From Otatea glauca (lineage: Eukaryota; Streptophyta; Magnoliopsida; Poales; Poaceae): DNA of 64,000 nt. Shown in pieces: positions 1 to 10,252 of the stretch. How positions within the stretch are numbered: the first letter of the stretch is position 1; every line of letters starts with the position of its first letter. Both the position numbers and the translations under genes were made by a program. The notes under the pieces are model-generated. The model had not been told where the DNA came from and searched no databases. It saw nothing but the letters and a program-made list of their open reading frames with translations. Location: NCBI GenBank assembly GCA_036346275.1, contig JAYEVK010000416.1, forward strand, positions 62,001 to 126,000, given 5' to 3'.

Positions 1-1
1 C

Positions 2-109
2 ATTCCACGGCCTACTTGACAACAAGGTCACCGGTGCACAAGATATGTTCGACGGAATGCCGGACTCCAGCGCCGAAACGCGGCTCGGCAGCCACCGCAT
101 AAAAAAAAC
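2..109 (+). pseudogene. Possible PPR-protein fragment
   Basis: Read from base 2, the first ~100 bases give a peptide containing GAQDMFDGMP. This resembles the A(R)-x-(V/M)FD-x-MP signature of plant pentatricopeptide repeats. The similarity stops at about base 110, where the sequence becomes A- and C-rich. The fragment is cut by the window edge, so it could be the end of a gene outside the window or a captured piece. No full 35-residue repeat can be shown. Confidence 0.3.
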
Positions 110-1573
110 TGCCACAGCCCCCACGCCCCACCCCACAGAAGTAGAAGGATCACGAGCGGGACTTACGAGATCCTTACCGTTCTCGCTCCCGCGCGGCGGC
201 TACACATGACGCGGTCGGTGCCCGTCCGCCGCAGCATGGGGTTTGAGCAGGCGGCTGGCTCTAAGCAACCGAACACGGCGCCCGCGCGCACACCGAACGA
301 ACGAAATCCCATCGGCGCCGACGGTACGACCCGCCTCCTCTCGGACTCGCGGGACTCTCTCTCCGCCGCTCCAGACCTCCAGTTTGTGAAGACGGCAGTT
401 TGGAACTGAACCTGCGGAGAGGAAAGAGATCAGTGCAGTCCCAACTGCGACCGCAACTTGTGTAGATTATTGGATAAAAAAATGTTGATTCAGATCTTTT
501 AAAAATATTGGTATAAATGATGATTCAGATCTTTTAAAAATAATGTATTAAAAATATTAGTATAAATGATGATTTAGATCTTTTAAAAATAATGTATTAA
601 AAATATTGTACCAATTTTCTATGTAGTAAGCGCTGTAGCAACGTACAAGTCACTGTTGTAATATCCAGATTATTCGTTGGCTTGATTGGACGGTGTTGAG
701 AACTAGGAACTAGTTGTATTGTACTAATTTTTTTTAAAAAAATAGGGAATGCCGTTGTAGGCTGTAGTGCTCCTAGTTTTTCCAAATACAGGTTATTGTG
801 AATCCTTCGGTCACCTTATTTGGGCTATGTATGTTTTTTAGATATATTCCCTCACGTATATATTTGCAAATTTAGCCCTATCCTCTATTATAGAAGGTGT
901 GACAGTGGACGCCTATCACCTGTCGCATCCGAGGAGCACGACAAGTGACCAAAGTCACGGGAGTTTGTCCGACCGCGATAACAAGGGCACAACCCACCAC
1001 AGCAAGATCCGTTCCGTACTACCTGGACGCGGCAATGAGGTGTCATGTGTTGTCATGCTTCTCAAGCCCCACTTATCGCGTTGCCGCAGATCCTCCCATG
1101 CTCCCCGGACACTACCACGCTCCAACGCCTGCTCCCATGGTCCCTCGTCCTATCGTGACGCTGGTCACGCTCCGTGCTTTTCGTGTGTGGCGGGTGACAT
1201 GCATCGTCTACTGCAGGATTTACAAATGCATGCGCGGTGCTAGATTTGCAAAAAAAAAAAAAAAAGCGTACATGGGCCAGATAAGCGACGGCTTTCATCA
1301 TTGTTGCTTTTAAATTTTGTTCCTCAATATATATTATTCTACATTTTTGAAGTAATTTTTTATATTTTTTTCTTTGCATACACATCTCATTCTTATTTCT
1401 AAGATTAATTACTACTATAGATTAGAGTACACAGTGCATAATAAGTGACTAAAAAAGAGAGGACAAGATGGTCTTTTGTACATAGGGCTTGGTTTTTGTA
1501 TAAAATTCTATAATGACATCTATTCAGAAAAAGAGGAGTATTAGTCAGCTTGAATCAAGTTGGCCCGGCTGGA
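110..1573. other. Intergenic stretch, no gene recognised
   Basis: The first ~300 bases are GC-rich and the rest is mostly AT-rich with a GC-rich island at 900-1250. Short open frames occur on both strands, but none looks like a known protein. The only structure is a short tandem repeat at 483-609. Confidence 0.5.
483..609. repeat. AT-rich tandem repeat, ~49 bp unit
   Basis: About two and a half copies of a ~49 bp unit lie head to tail. Each contains the core GATTCAGATCTTTTAAAAAT (GATTTAGATC in the last copy), followed by AATGTATTAAAAATATT. Confidence 0.7.
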
Positions 1574-1925
1574 TCTATACCCCTTTATAATGCACCTAAG
1601 CATTCTTTTCTACGTTCACCCCAAATAATGCACCCCACTAGAGATGGCCCAACCTTCATGCACCCAGCGAAACGTCCCCAGAAATTTGCCTCCATCAAAA
1701 TTAACCTCTCGGATCTTTCCTCGACTTTACTCAACCACATCAGATGGTCATTGTTTAATATGTCTAACTCATCCTGTGGCCCTAGCAGATCTCCCCACCT
1801 CCAAAGATCATCTCAAGGAAAAAGAAACAAATATCCTGAAATTAAGAAAAAGGAAACAAACATTCTAGAAAAGGAAAAGACCATATATTACGTGCTGGGA
1901 AAAGGAAATCGGGACACTATACTAG
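1574..1925 (+). mobile_element. Short non-autonomous Helitron, copy A
   Basis: This is the first of seven ~355 bp copies in the window. It begins TCTATACCCCTTTATAATGC and ends ATACTAG. The base before it is A and the base after is T, which is the Helitron insertion site, and there is no target duplication. It has no coding capacity. The small open frames in it recur in every copy only because the DNA is shared. The clearest proof of identity is copy D at 13837-14199. Confidence 0.8.
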
Positions 1926-2197
1926 TTTCAATTGGTTAGACAAGCCCTAGAGGTAAGTTTGCAGTTGAGTCTCGAAAAACTCCTATGTTTTAAATGGAGC
2001 CAAAGGATGTCTTGTTCTATGCAATTTTAGCTGTGTTGCATTTTGTTAACAAGGTGTTCTTCTTGCCAAGTGCGACATGTAGGGACGACAACATGGTCAT
2101 TCCCTCTAGGGACCTCTGGAACGTCCCTGACCCTGATATCCAGCCTTGACTACTCAAATGGGGAGGAGTTTCTCCCATATCCCGCCCCCAACGGGGA
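1926..2197. other. Intergenic, no gene seen
   Basis: About 270 bases between the Helitron copy and the hAT element. No coding signal or repeat structure was recognised. Confidence 0.5.
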
Positions 2198-2205
2198 ATG
2201 AGAAC

Positions 2206-3255
2206 TAGGGATGAAAACAGATTGGATAGTTTCCGATCGATCCGGATATTTTTGGATACGGATTCTATCGGATCGGATATTTGTCGGATAGTATCGGATA
2301 CGGATTTTTTTTTGTCGGATACGGATTCGGATTCGGTAGCTCACTATCCGTCGGAAATGGATACGGATTCGGATAATCCGGATATTGATGGGTCGGATAT
2401 CCGGATATACATGTGGGCTGGGCCAAAACTACTATTTTGGCCCAAAAAGGTTTCTTAATTTTAGAATTGTTTTCTAATTTAATTAATCCATAAAGCAAGT
2501 TTCAATTATTAAAATTAGCAAACCAACTTAAAAAACTATGAATTTTTTTTAACAAAAGTTACCGAAATAATATAACATTTAAAAAATTATTTTTAAGATC
2601 TTATTAGATTTTAAATTTTCTCAAAAATTCGAAACCTCCTATTCTTAATAGGAAAATATTTTAAATAAGCGACTAAAAAAGCATAAAAACTCATAAATAC
2701 ATAATTTATCATTTTAAACATAATTCAACAAAGAATATAAATCTTGGTTGATTACATATAAGTGTTATATACTTTTCTAGAGACATGATATCTAAGTATT
2801 ATCAAACTTTTAGTGTGTTACGTGTTTACTTCCATTTGCATCTCTGAGCAAGGATTATCTTTAATTTGTGTTTTGATCTGCGTGTATGATAAACTTATCT
2901 TATGTGTGTGATAAACTAAGTCTTATACAATTTTGTTTGCGATATGGTATTTAACTATTGTCTAAGTGAATGAAAATGCTTATATTTGTTCAATTTTCAA
3001 TAATGTTTTGATCAAATCAACTAGTTATGTATTTTCGTTGATTTTTTATGTACAATTTAAGGGGTTATCATGTTTCGATAAATATTCGAAACCGTATCCG
3101 ATTCGATTCGTATTCGATCCGTATCTGTATTCGATATTATCCGTATTCGTATTCGTATCCAGACTATCCGTATTTGTAACCGTATCCGAGAAAAAATATG
3201 AAAACAAATATGGTAGAGCTACTATCCGTCCGTATCCGATCCGTTTTCATCCCTA
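2206..3255. mobile_element. hAT-type non-autonomous element, 1.05 kb
   Basis: The ends are inverted: the left starts TAGGGATGAAAACAGATTGG and the right ends CCGATCCGTTTTCATCCCTA. It is flanked by a perfect 8 bp target duplication, ATGAGAAC (2198-2205 and 3256-3263), as expected for hAT elements. Both subterminal regions are dense in GGATA(C/T)GGAT-like motifs in opposite orientation, which are likely transposase-binding repeats. The interior is AT-rich with no transposase. Confidence 0.85.
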
Positions 3256-3286
3256 ATGAGAACCGTGGAGGCCCGTTACCTGGTAA

Positions 3287-3643
3287 CTAGTATAGTGCCC
3301 TGTCTTCCGGTTTCTTTTCCCAGCACGTAATATATGATCTTTTTCTTTTCTAGAAAGTTTGTTTCCTTTTCCTTAATTCCAGGATATTTGTTTCCTTTTC
3401 CTTGAGATGATCTTTGGAGGTGGGGAGATCTGTTGTGGGCCACGAGGATGAGTTAGACACATTAAATAATGGCCATCGGATGTGGGTGAGTAAAGGCGAG
3501 GAAAGATCTGAGAGGTTAATTTTGATGGAGGCAAGTTTAAGGCGTTTATTTGGGTGCATGAAGGTTGAGCCATCTCTAGTGGGGTGTATTATTTGGGGTG
3601 GACGTAGAAAAGAATGATTAGGTGCATTATAAAGGAGTATAGA
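3287..3643 (-). mobile_element. Short non-autonomous Helitron, copy B
   Basis: Reverse-oriented member of the seven-copy family. On the minus strand it runs from TCTATACTCC to CTAG, with A before and T after. It sits 23 bases beyond the target duplication of the hAT element at 2206-3255. Confidence 0.8.
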
Positions 3644-3665
3644 TGAGTAAGTACATTAGTTAAAA

Positions 3666-4032
3666 CTAGTCATGTGTCCGTGCGTTGCAACTGAAATTTA
3701 ATTTGCGACAAAAAAAAATATTTACAAAGAGTACTAACTTTAGTTATGTTTCAATAGTAAGAAATGCTTGTTCCTCTGAAGAAATTTGAGAGGGAGAATT
3801 GAGCACGCCGGATCGAGGGAGAGAGAGGTGCTGCGGGGTCAAAATGGTTTGAGATGAAAGAAATTATGACTGGAGTGGTTCGGGTTGCGTGAGCGTGTGA
3901 GAAGATCAGAGGAAGGTGTGAGACTATCGGATTAAATCCTCTTCTATCTCAGCCGTTCACGTCAGATCCAACGAACCAGGTATTTTAGAGGAGAACGGAC
4001 CGCCACCAACTCCTAATTAGAAGTAGTAGAGA
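3666..4032 (-). mobile_element. Small Helitron, family of the 18 kb Helitron
   Basis: On the minus strand it begins TCTCTACTACTTCTAATTAG and ends with the hairpin-like GTTGCAACGCACGG followed by ACACATGACTAG. It lies between A and T. Both ends match those of the large Helitron at 43981-62027: about 24 identical bases at the 5' end and the GTTGCAAC(G/A)CACGG block at the 3' end. The 367 bp interior has no recognisable gene, so this is a deletion derivative of the same family. Confidence 0.8.
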
Positions 4033-4124
4033 TTATTCGTAATCAATAATATTTTAACGGTTAAATTATTAAAAATATGTAAAGTAGTTACAAAAGTGCA
4101 TATATATATATATATAGTATAATT

Positions 4125-4520
4125 ACTTGGGACACCATGGTGTCTGGGCACCATGATCTAAAAAGGATTTTTTTTCTATGTATTTTCATGTGATTTTTTT
4201 GAAATTTTTAGGATGTGGAGTTTAACCAATTTACTAACTAGTTCAAATAAGTTTGAACTGAAATTCAAACTATAGTTTCCTTTTTGATGATAGTTTGGTT
4301 GTAGGTATATCTGATTTTATATATAAATCAGCAAAGCATATGATCCAAACTCGTTCAAAATCTTTGAATTCGAGTATATTTTTTCAAAGGTATGTGTTTC
4401 ATTTGAATTGTTATAGATAGGTATATACCCTAAAACTGAAATTTTTGAAAATTATACTCGAATATGGCTTGAATTTGCGCATTTGAAATCATGATGCTCA
4501 GGCACCATGGTGCCCCATTT
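4125..4520. mobile_element. MITE with GGCACCATGGTG ends
   Basis: Imperfect ~32 bp terminal inverted repeats can be read. The left begins TTGGGACACCATGGTGTC and the reverse complement of the right begins AATGGGGCACCATGGTGCC; both then reach ATGAT. The element sits in a TA-dinucleotide stretch, so the target duplication cannot be resolved. No coding capacity. Family not assigned. Confidence 0.6.
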
Positions 4521-4546
4521 CGGCTTCCTATATATATATATATATA

Positions 4547-4925
4547 GGAAAATGATTTCATACTCTTGGGTGTACATACTCCTACCTCCGGTATACCATT
4601 TAAATGATATTGTTATACCTCTTTATCCTTTTGAGTATACTCTAATATTGATTATAAGATACTCCAAAGTGAGTTCAATGAAAAATTTCATTAAAGTACA
4701 CCCTTTATAGCATAATTTGTTTATACATTACTTTTACATATGGAAAAGGGTATGTAGCAAAAAAATAAATTGGTCTGATGAAAATTTTTCAACCATGTCG
4801 CATTGGAGTATATTAGAATTATTATTGGAGTATACCAAAAGTGATAAAAGAATATAAAACGTTCATTTAAGTGGTATATTAGAGGTGAGAGTATGTACTC
4901 CTAGGAGTACGAAAAATACTTCCCC
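4547..4925. mobile_element. MITE with CATACTC(C/T)NGG ends, copy I
   Basis: Roughly 60 bp imperfect inverted repeats. The left contains TCATACTCTTGGGTGTACAT and the inverted right contains TCGTACTCCTAGGAGTACAT. Three relatives occur in the window: 16327-17850 and 24117-25632, each split by a CACTA element, and 32654-33030. Exact ends are uncertain because the left flank is TA-rich. Superfamily not assigned. Confidence 0.6.
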
Positions 4926-4927
4926 TA

Positions 4928-5280
4928 TCTATACCCCTTTATAATGCACCTAAGCATTCTTTTCTATGTCCACCCCAAATAATGCACCCCACTAGAGATG
5001 GCTCAACTTCATGCACCCAGCGAAACGTCCCAGAAACTTGCCTCCATCAAAATTAACCTCTCAGATCTTTCCTCAGCTTTACTCACCCACATCCGATGGC
5101 CATTGTTTAATGTGTCTAACTCATCCCTGTGGCCCACAGCAGATCTCCCCACCTCAAGCATCATCTCAAGGAAAAGGAAACAAATATCACGGAATTAAGG
5201 AAAAGGAAACAAACGTTCTAAAAAAAAAGACCATATATTACGTCTTTGGAAAAAAAGCTGAAAAACAAGGTACTATACTA

Positions 5281-5281
<1 letters not shown>
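4928..5281 (+). mobile_element. Short non-autonomous Helitron, copy C
   Basis: Begins TCTATACCCC and ends CTATACTAG, between A (4927) and T (5282). It starts two bases beyond the end of the neighbouring MITE. Its last ~40 bases are rearranged relative to other copies. A long TA array begins immediately after its 3' end. Confidence 0.75.
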
Positions 5282-5337
<56 letters not shown>

Positions 5338-5375
5338 TATATATATGTATATATACATATATATGTATATACATA

Positions 5376-5409
<34 letters not shown>

Positions 5410-5410
5410 G
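5282..5410. repeat. TA/CATA dinucleotide microsatellite
   Basis: About 130 bases of almost pure TA with interspersed CATATA and GTATATA. The Tyr-Ile-rich reading frames across it are artefacts. Confidence 0.95.
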
Positions 5411-5723
5411 GGTGGGGGAACTTCCCCGGCCTGTCATCCTCGATGAGGAAAATAGGCCTACTATCCCAGGGGGAATTCCCCACGAGGAATAGGGAGTGGG
5501 CCAATGGGGTCATTGCCCTTCCTAGTGACATGTAAACCATTTTGTTTTGTTTTTACTTTTTTTTTCACAGCTAAATTTGGCCTATAAAAACAGCACACTT
5601 TGTGGACTTACTTGAGAAAGGAAGTGTTTGTCAACCTAAGTCCTGTAATTGTCCAATCAAACCATTGAGGCTCCTAAGAAAAGAAGTACAGGTCCGAGTC
5701 GTTGTGACTCCCGACTTCCCGAG

Positions 5724-6024
5724 CAGGGTTCACAAAACCGAATTTCGAAATTCGCGTCGAAATTCGTGGTACGAAAACCGCAAAAATCGCTCGGAAAACC
5801 GCCCAAAAACAATCAAATTTTTTCTGAAAAATTAAAAAAATAAATAGAAAACCCGCTGCCAACTAGATGTTCATCGCAAAACGGTTTTTGTGAGCGGTTT
5901 TTGATGAAAAACCGAGCGTATAATTTTTTTCAAAATTTTTAAATTTTTAAATTTTTTGTTTGAATTGACCGGTTTACCGAACGGTTTTTGTTTTCGAGCG
6001 GTTTTCGTCGGTTTTGTGAACCTG
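5724..6024. mobile_element. hAT MITE, 301 bp
   Basis: The ends are CAGGGTTCACAAAACCGA on the left and TCGGTTTTGTGAACCTG on the right, a clear inverted repeat. The flanking 8 bp duplication is TTCCCGAG (5716-5723 and 6025-6032). It is non-coding, with CGGTTTTT-like inner motifs in both orientations. Confidence 0.85.
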
Positions 6025-6032
6025 TTCCCGAG

Positions 6033-7561
6033 TCCCTATCAATGTGAAGGAACAACGAGCTGACGAGCCAGTGCAATTGCAAGTGAGCAAGGAAGCTGTC
6101 TTGGACTCAGCAGCGGCGTGGCAAAATGGATCCCCAACCCAAGACTCAACACCAGGCGACGTGTCAGGTCGCCCACGGCCCACCGCCGCATGCTAGCCTA
6201 ACTGATTACTGCCATTGTCAGGTCTACTGCTCAATGATTCTTCCTTCGTAGGTACGTGACGTCTAAGGCTCTAAGCCGTGTGATTGTTTTGAAGAGATGG
6301 GTTAATGCTTCGTTGGAACATAAAAACACGGAGGGTAAAGTTAAATTATGTCAAAGATCCGATGCAAAATACCTGAATGATGTGCTTCAAAGCCTTGGTA
6401 AAAACTAGAGCTCTTTACGATGGATTAAAATCAATATAAGCCGTTCATTCCTTTGAATCTAATGGTGAAATCAATTAAGATCTAGTTATACTACCACCGT
6501 AGTATCGGTAGTAAAATTGAAAGAGGGGTAAAAGGGTAAAAGATTCCGTCATACTATCTGTTCTTTACAGTAAAACACGTCATGCGATCCCATGAATGAC
6601 GGATGAATGGATAAGAAGTTTTTGAAGATCACCAGGTATTCGGTGAATCCAAAACTGTAAACGAATTAGGAAAAATCTAAAATATCCCTGATGAATGGAT
6701 AGAAAAAGTCTAAAATACCCTTGAGAATGAATGGTTAGATTTGATTCACTACTTACTACCTATGTAATCCACTGTAAAATTTCTCAAAAACTAACAAGTA
6801 TGGTGTAAAAACTGCCGCTGTTAACTTCCTTGGATTCTTTATTAGTACTACAAACTAAACAACCTTTACTGTGCAAAACAGTTGAAGAAATGCATATATA
6901 GCGTCTCTGCCTGTGCAACAGTAGAAATATTTTGGCTCAACTGTTCCAACATCTTCTGTTGTTGCTGTTCTAATGGAGTGAGCGCAGACAAGAACTTGCG
7001 CTTTTGCAGCAAAAATTATTTTTCTTCACCAACCTGTTAGGTGAGGCTGCCCGGCCACATGTTTGCTAGCACATAGTAGCGTGCCCAAAGTAGACAGAGG
7101 CCATGTTGGCCATCACAAGAGAAGGAAACAAAAGGAGGGAAAAAAAAAGAAAAGTTCATGTGAAGCTGTTAATGCATGCCTCGACACTAACACTGTGCCA
7201 ACTTTTACTGTAAGGACTACATACTACCCCATTTATTGATGCTCCCCCATGCCATTTTCCAGCCTAATTGGCATATCTCCTAACTTTGCCAAATTCACTT
7301 CACATGTACTGCAGCTGCAGGTATTCTCACTTGGCCAGGAAATTGAAGGAAATTGAAGGACAATGACTTGCTAAAACCAAATGACAGCTACACGTATCTT
7401 CCATTGGTTGACGAAATGGACCCAGCCATCTGGGCTCCAATCACGGGTTGTTGTTTAACTAGAGGATTAGCTGATTAATTATTGATAAAAGTGAAAATGT
7501 GTGAAGTAAGCACTGAAAAAATGATACACATTTAAGAAGTATCACTAACACCGAATGAAAC
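6033..7561. other. Distal upstream DNA of UGD-a
   Basis: No gene is seen. Parts are collinear with the upstream region of UGD-b at 32040-33960 (for example TTGCCAAATTCACTTCACAT near 7288 and its relative near 33793). One MITE (6408-6785) interrupts it. Confidence 0.55.
6408..6785. mobile_element. MITE with 8 bp target duplication
   Basis: The left end GAGCTCTTTACGATGGATTA pairs imperfectly with the inverted right end GAGAAATTTTACAGTGGATTA. The element is flanked by AAAAACTA at 6400-6407 and 6786-6793. The 8 bp duplication suggests a hAT-type origin. The corresponding place upstream of UGD-b lacks it. Confidence 0.7.
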
Positions 7562-8053
7562 AGTAGGCTGATAAGCGCCAATATGAGTGCATGTTCCAAG
7601 TGGGAGATCATGTGCATCTGAAATTGCAGTCGTACGTTCAAACATCGGTGGCGGCTCGTCCTCATCAGAAGTTTGCTTTTCGATACTATGTCCCTTTTCC
7701 AAATGAAGCCAAAGTTGGTTCAGTGAATCAGTGGCTTTATCGTTTGAATTTTCCAGAGAACAGTTTTGGTTCACCCAGTTGTGCTTGTAGCCCAAATCAA
7801 AAGAGCTATTGGTCCTCACGTTCCGGTCAGTAAGCCGTTACTGCCCACTGCATCTGTTTTGCAAGAAATGGAAATTCCAGAACCCATCTGAGATCGGAAG
7901 TTGATCAAGAAAGGCCGAACCAGAGTGTCTCGCGTTCGAGTAAAATGGCAAGGATTAACAGATAACATGGCTACGTGCAAAGATCTCCGAGGCCTTGGAC
8001 GTTCCTTGGCTGATGCTGCTTGGGGGGCAAGCCGGCTTCGAAGGGGAGGAGAA
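7562..8053 (+). pseudogene. Ty3 chromovirus integrase C-terminus and chromodomain relic
   Basis: The frame beginning ADKRQ at 7562 continues through FQVGDHVHLKLQSYVQTSV, the conserved start of the C-terminal integrase region in plant Ty3 elements. After frame changes, the +1 frame shows VHPVVLVAQIKRAIGP. Another frame gives SRVRVKWQGLTDNMAT and a following DL-x-x-L, which is the chromodomain. A stop codon and several frameshifts interrupt it, so it is dead. It runs directly into a purine tract (8041-8053) and a 3' LTR. The 5' part of the element is missing. The paralogous region upstream of UGD-b has no such insertion. Confidence 0.75.
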
Positions 8054-8394
8054 TGTCTTGGCTCTTGCCTTCTTGGCAAGCGAAGGCAAGAGACGATGGC
8101 AACTAACACAAGATTAGCAGAAGGCGAGTCATGGCGGCCAGCGTGTAGCGAGAAGCGGTGCGCCATGTGAATTGCGTGTATAGTGTGAGGGGGGTTGTGT
8201 TTCTGACCGGTGGGCCAAGGGAAGAGTTGTGTGTGGCTATATAAGCCAAGGACTCCCATCTGTGAGCTGATAGATCAAGAACGCAAGCGATTCTAGATCT
8301 CCAACCTTTTCTGTTCTTCCTTCCTGGGCTCGATTTCTCCCTTCGATACCCGCATTTCCTTCCCCAATTCCTCTTATCTACCCAACGCAAACCA
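8054..8394 (+). repeat. 3' LTR of the chromovirus fragment
   Basis: Starts TGTCTTGGC immediately after the purine tract AAGGGGAGGAGAA. It contains a TATA box (GGCTATATAAGCC near 8233) and ends near AACGCAAACCA. Its right side is adjacent to sequence shared with UGD-b from about 8410. The exact 3' end could be 8389 or 8394. Confidence 0.6.
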
Positions 8395-8409
8395 GATCAA
8401 AGACGAGGG

Positions 8410-9448
8410 AAAAAAAAAAGCCGAGGACAGAATTAACGTCGTTCTCCATCACATCATATCAGGCAACCGCGGGGTTTGAAGGTAATGCAGAAAATTTCTT
8501 CCGCTCTGCTCCGATATGTAATTATTGTTGGTCTCTTTACGTGCTGGAGGACGCCTGGATCCAATCCATCACCAAAGAGCCCTAATTTTCCGGTGCTTTG
8601 GGTACAGCCGCGTGCGTGTGGGTGGGTTGATGCGTTTCTCGGCGGCTTGAGTCTCGAGAGGCACCCAAAGGTGAATCACCAACTCTTCTTCGGTTAGTTG
8701 CTTCTGTAGCAGTTACAACCGAATCGGGTGGGGAGATGTACTCGTGTTCCTTTGCTCCACTCCAGTGTCGGTCCATTTGTGCGTAAACTATTGTTGCGGT
8801 GGAGGGGGGTTAACTTGAGATGCAGATCTGATGTTTGTTAAAATGTCTCTTAGGGGAGGTTCATAGTTAAAGAGTAAGTGATAGAATAAATGGTAAGTTC
8901 TATAGAACGGTGATTAGACATGCGTTTGTTGTATGAAGCGGAACGTTGGGCGACAAAAAGACAATATGTACAGAAGATGAGCGTAGCAGATATGCGGATG
9001 TTACGGTGGATCTGTGATCATACAATGTGAGATTGAATCCACAATGATGATATGCGTGATACGGAGGATCATTGTGATCTGTTTGATTTATTGTCTTATG
9101 CTTTTTTATGACTGTTGGTCTTGGAGGAGGTCTTATAATCTTGGGATTTTTTTCATAGATCACAAATGGTTTGCAGATTTGATTTAGGGAGGTTGAATGG
9201 ATTTTTGATCTGCATGATGTGTATATTATAATAACTTGTACTTAGAGAGAAGTTGTCATATAAGAAAAAAGCTAATTATTTTTGTTGACTTGTTAGCTGG
9301 ACCATGTGACAATCCATGACTTTGCATTTTTCCCTTGTAAGACCAACTCACACCTGCTCATTTATTCTGATTTCTGACCAGCCTTGGCACGGTTATTTTT
9401 CCAAAGGGGGAGGGGTAGATCTAATTTGGTGGGTTAATGAAAAATGGG
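8410..9448. other. Proximal upstream DNA of UGD-a
   Basis: The stretch around 8420-8780 is strongly similar to 35585-35990 upstream of UGD-b (for example GAGCCCTAATTTTCCGGTGC in both). This is common ancestry and possibly regulatory content. No ORF is convincing. A LINE fragment sits at 8905-9070. Confidence 0.5.
8905..9070 (+). pseudogene. LINE/RT-derived fragment
   Basis: The frame starting LLYEAERWATKRQYVQ continues to SVADMRMLRWICDHT. This resembles the common plant motif YGAECW(P/A)TK...VAEMRMLRW(I/M)CGHTR found downstream of reverse transcriptase in LINE-type proteins. Two stop codons follow. Only ~55 codons remain. The equivalent place upstream of UGD-b lacks it. Confidence 0.6.
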
Positions 9449-9456
9449 TATATAAG
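9449..9456 (+). promoter_or_regulatory. TATA box of UGD-a
   Basis: TATATAAG inside GGGTATATAAGGAGTTGTAG. The same motif and spacing occur before UGD-b at 37594-37601, so it is probably the core promoter. Transcription would start about 30 bases downstream, near 9480. Confidence 0.7.
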
Positions 9457-9577
9457 GAGTTGTAGTTCCCTTTGCATACAACTTGTAGGAAGCTTCTCTC
9501 TGCATACAAGAGGCCGCCTCCATTTCTCTTCTCTAGTAGCTCCCTAATCAATATTTTCCCCAAGTTCTTTTGATCTG

Positions 9578-10231
9578 GTGAGGGTCTACCTGATCCCATG
9601 CAGCACTTCTGATTTCATTTGTAGCTTTGCATCTGATCATGCAGGAAGTGTGTTTTCATTTTGTAGTTGTTCTTTCTCAAGTTATCTGAAGATACTGTCT
9701 TCAGATCTGGGTCACTTGAGATTCATGGTTTGCACCTGATATGCAGCTCCTTAGTTAGATGTAGTACTTTTAACAGGATTTGCTGATGCCATGAATTTAG
9801 TCTCTTTTCGTCCCCTTTCTGGTTAGTTTCTTTTCTTTCTACTGCTTGCTGCTACCACCGGTAAATTAGATGCATGGTATTTCTGTTTAAATTGTTTTCG
9901 TCAAGTAACTCTGTGGTCATGGATGTTATTTTAGTCTGTCATTCTCCTGAGATGTAGTCATGTAGTCTGCACTACTAGCCACGTTTTCACCTCAAGTTAG
10001 CAGATGCTGCCAAGTTGGCAATACTTGGTTGTTCACAACTAGTTCTAGGTTTAATCTGGTAGCTTCCTAAGAACTTTGCTCTGTATGTCTGCTATTTCAA
10101 TCCTGGTTCCTGTGCTTGTGAATCCTGATTTCTTCTATTTTACTAAAAAATGTGCTTACTATGTGTGATCTAAGTACCTTTAAGTGTCCTATTTTACAAT
10201 CCCCCCTGAAAATCACTTTTTGTGATAACAG
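9578..10231 (+). other. 5'UTR intron of UGD-a
   Basis: The donor is GATCTG|GTGAGGGTC and the acceptor is TTGTGATAACAG|GTTAC, followed 21 bases later by the start codon. Length is 654 bp. Both splice sites are conserved in UGD-b (37711-38259, 549 bp), while the intron bodies have diverged. A leader intron before an uninterrupted CDS is the usual arrangement of plant UGD genes. Introns in this position often raise expression. Confidence 0.7.
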
Positions 10232-10252
10232 GTTACACAGTAAGCTGACAAA

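Noticed and set aside
899..1385. Overlapping 107-122 codon frames
   Set aside because: Three frames on both strands overlap in a short GC-rich island with a poly-A run. No motif favours any of them.
5238..5540. Tyr-Ile repeat proteins on both strands
   Set aside because: Translation of a TA microsatellite.
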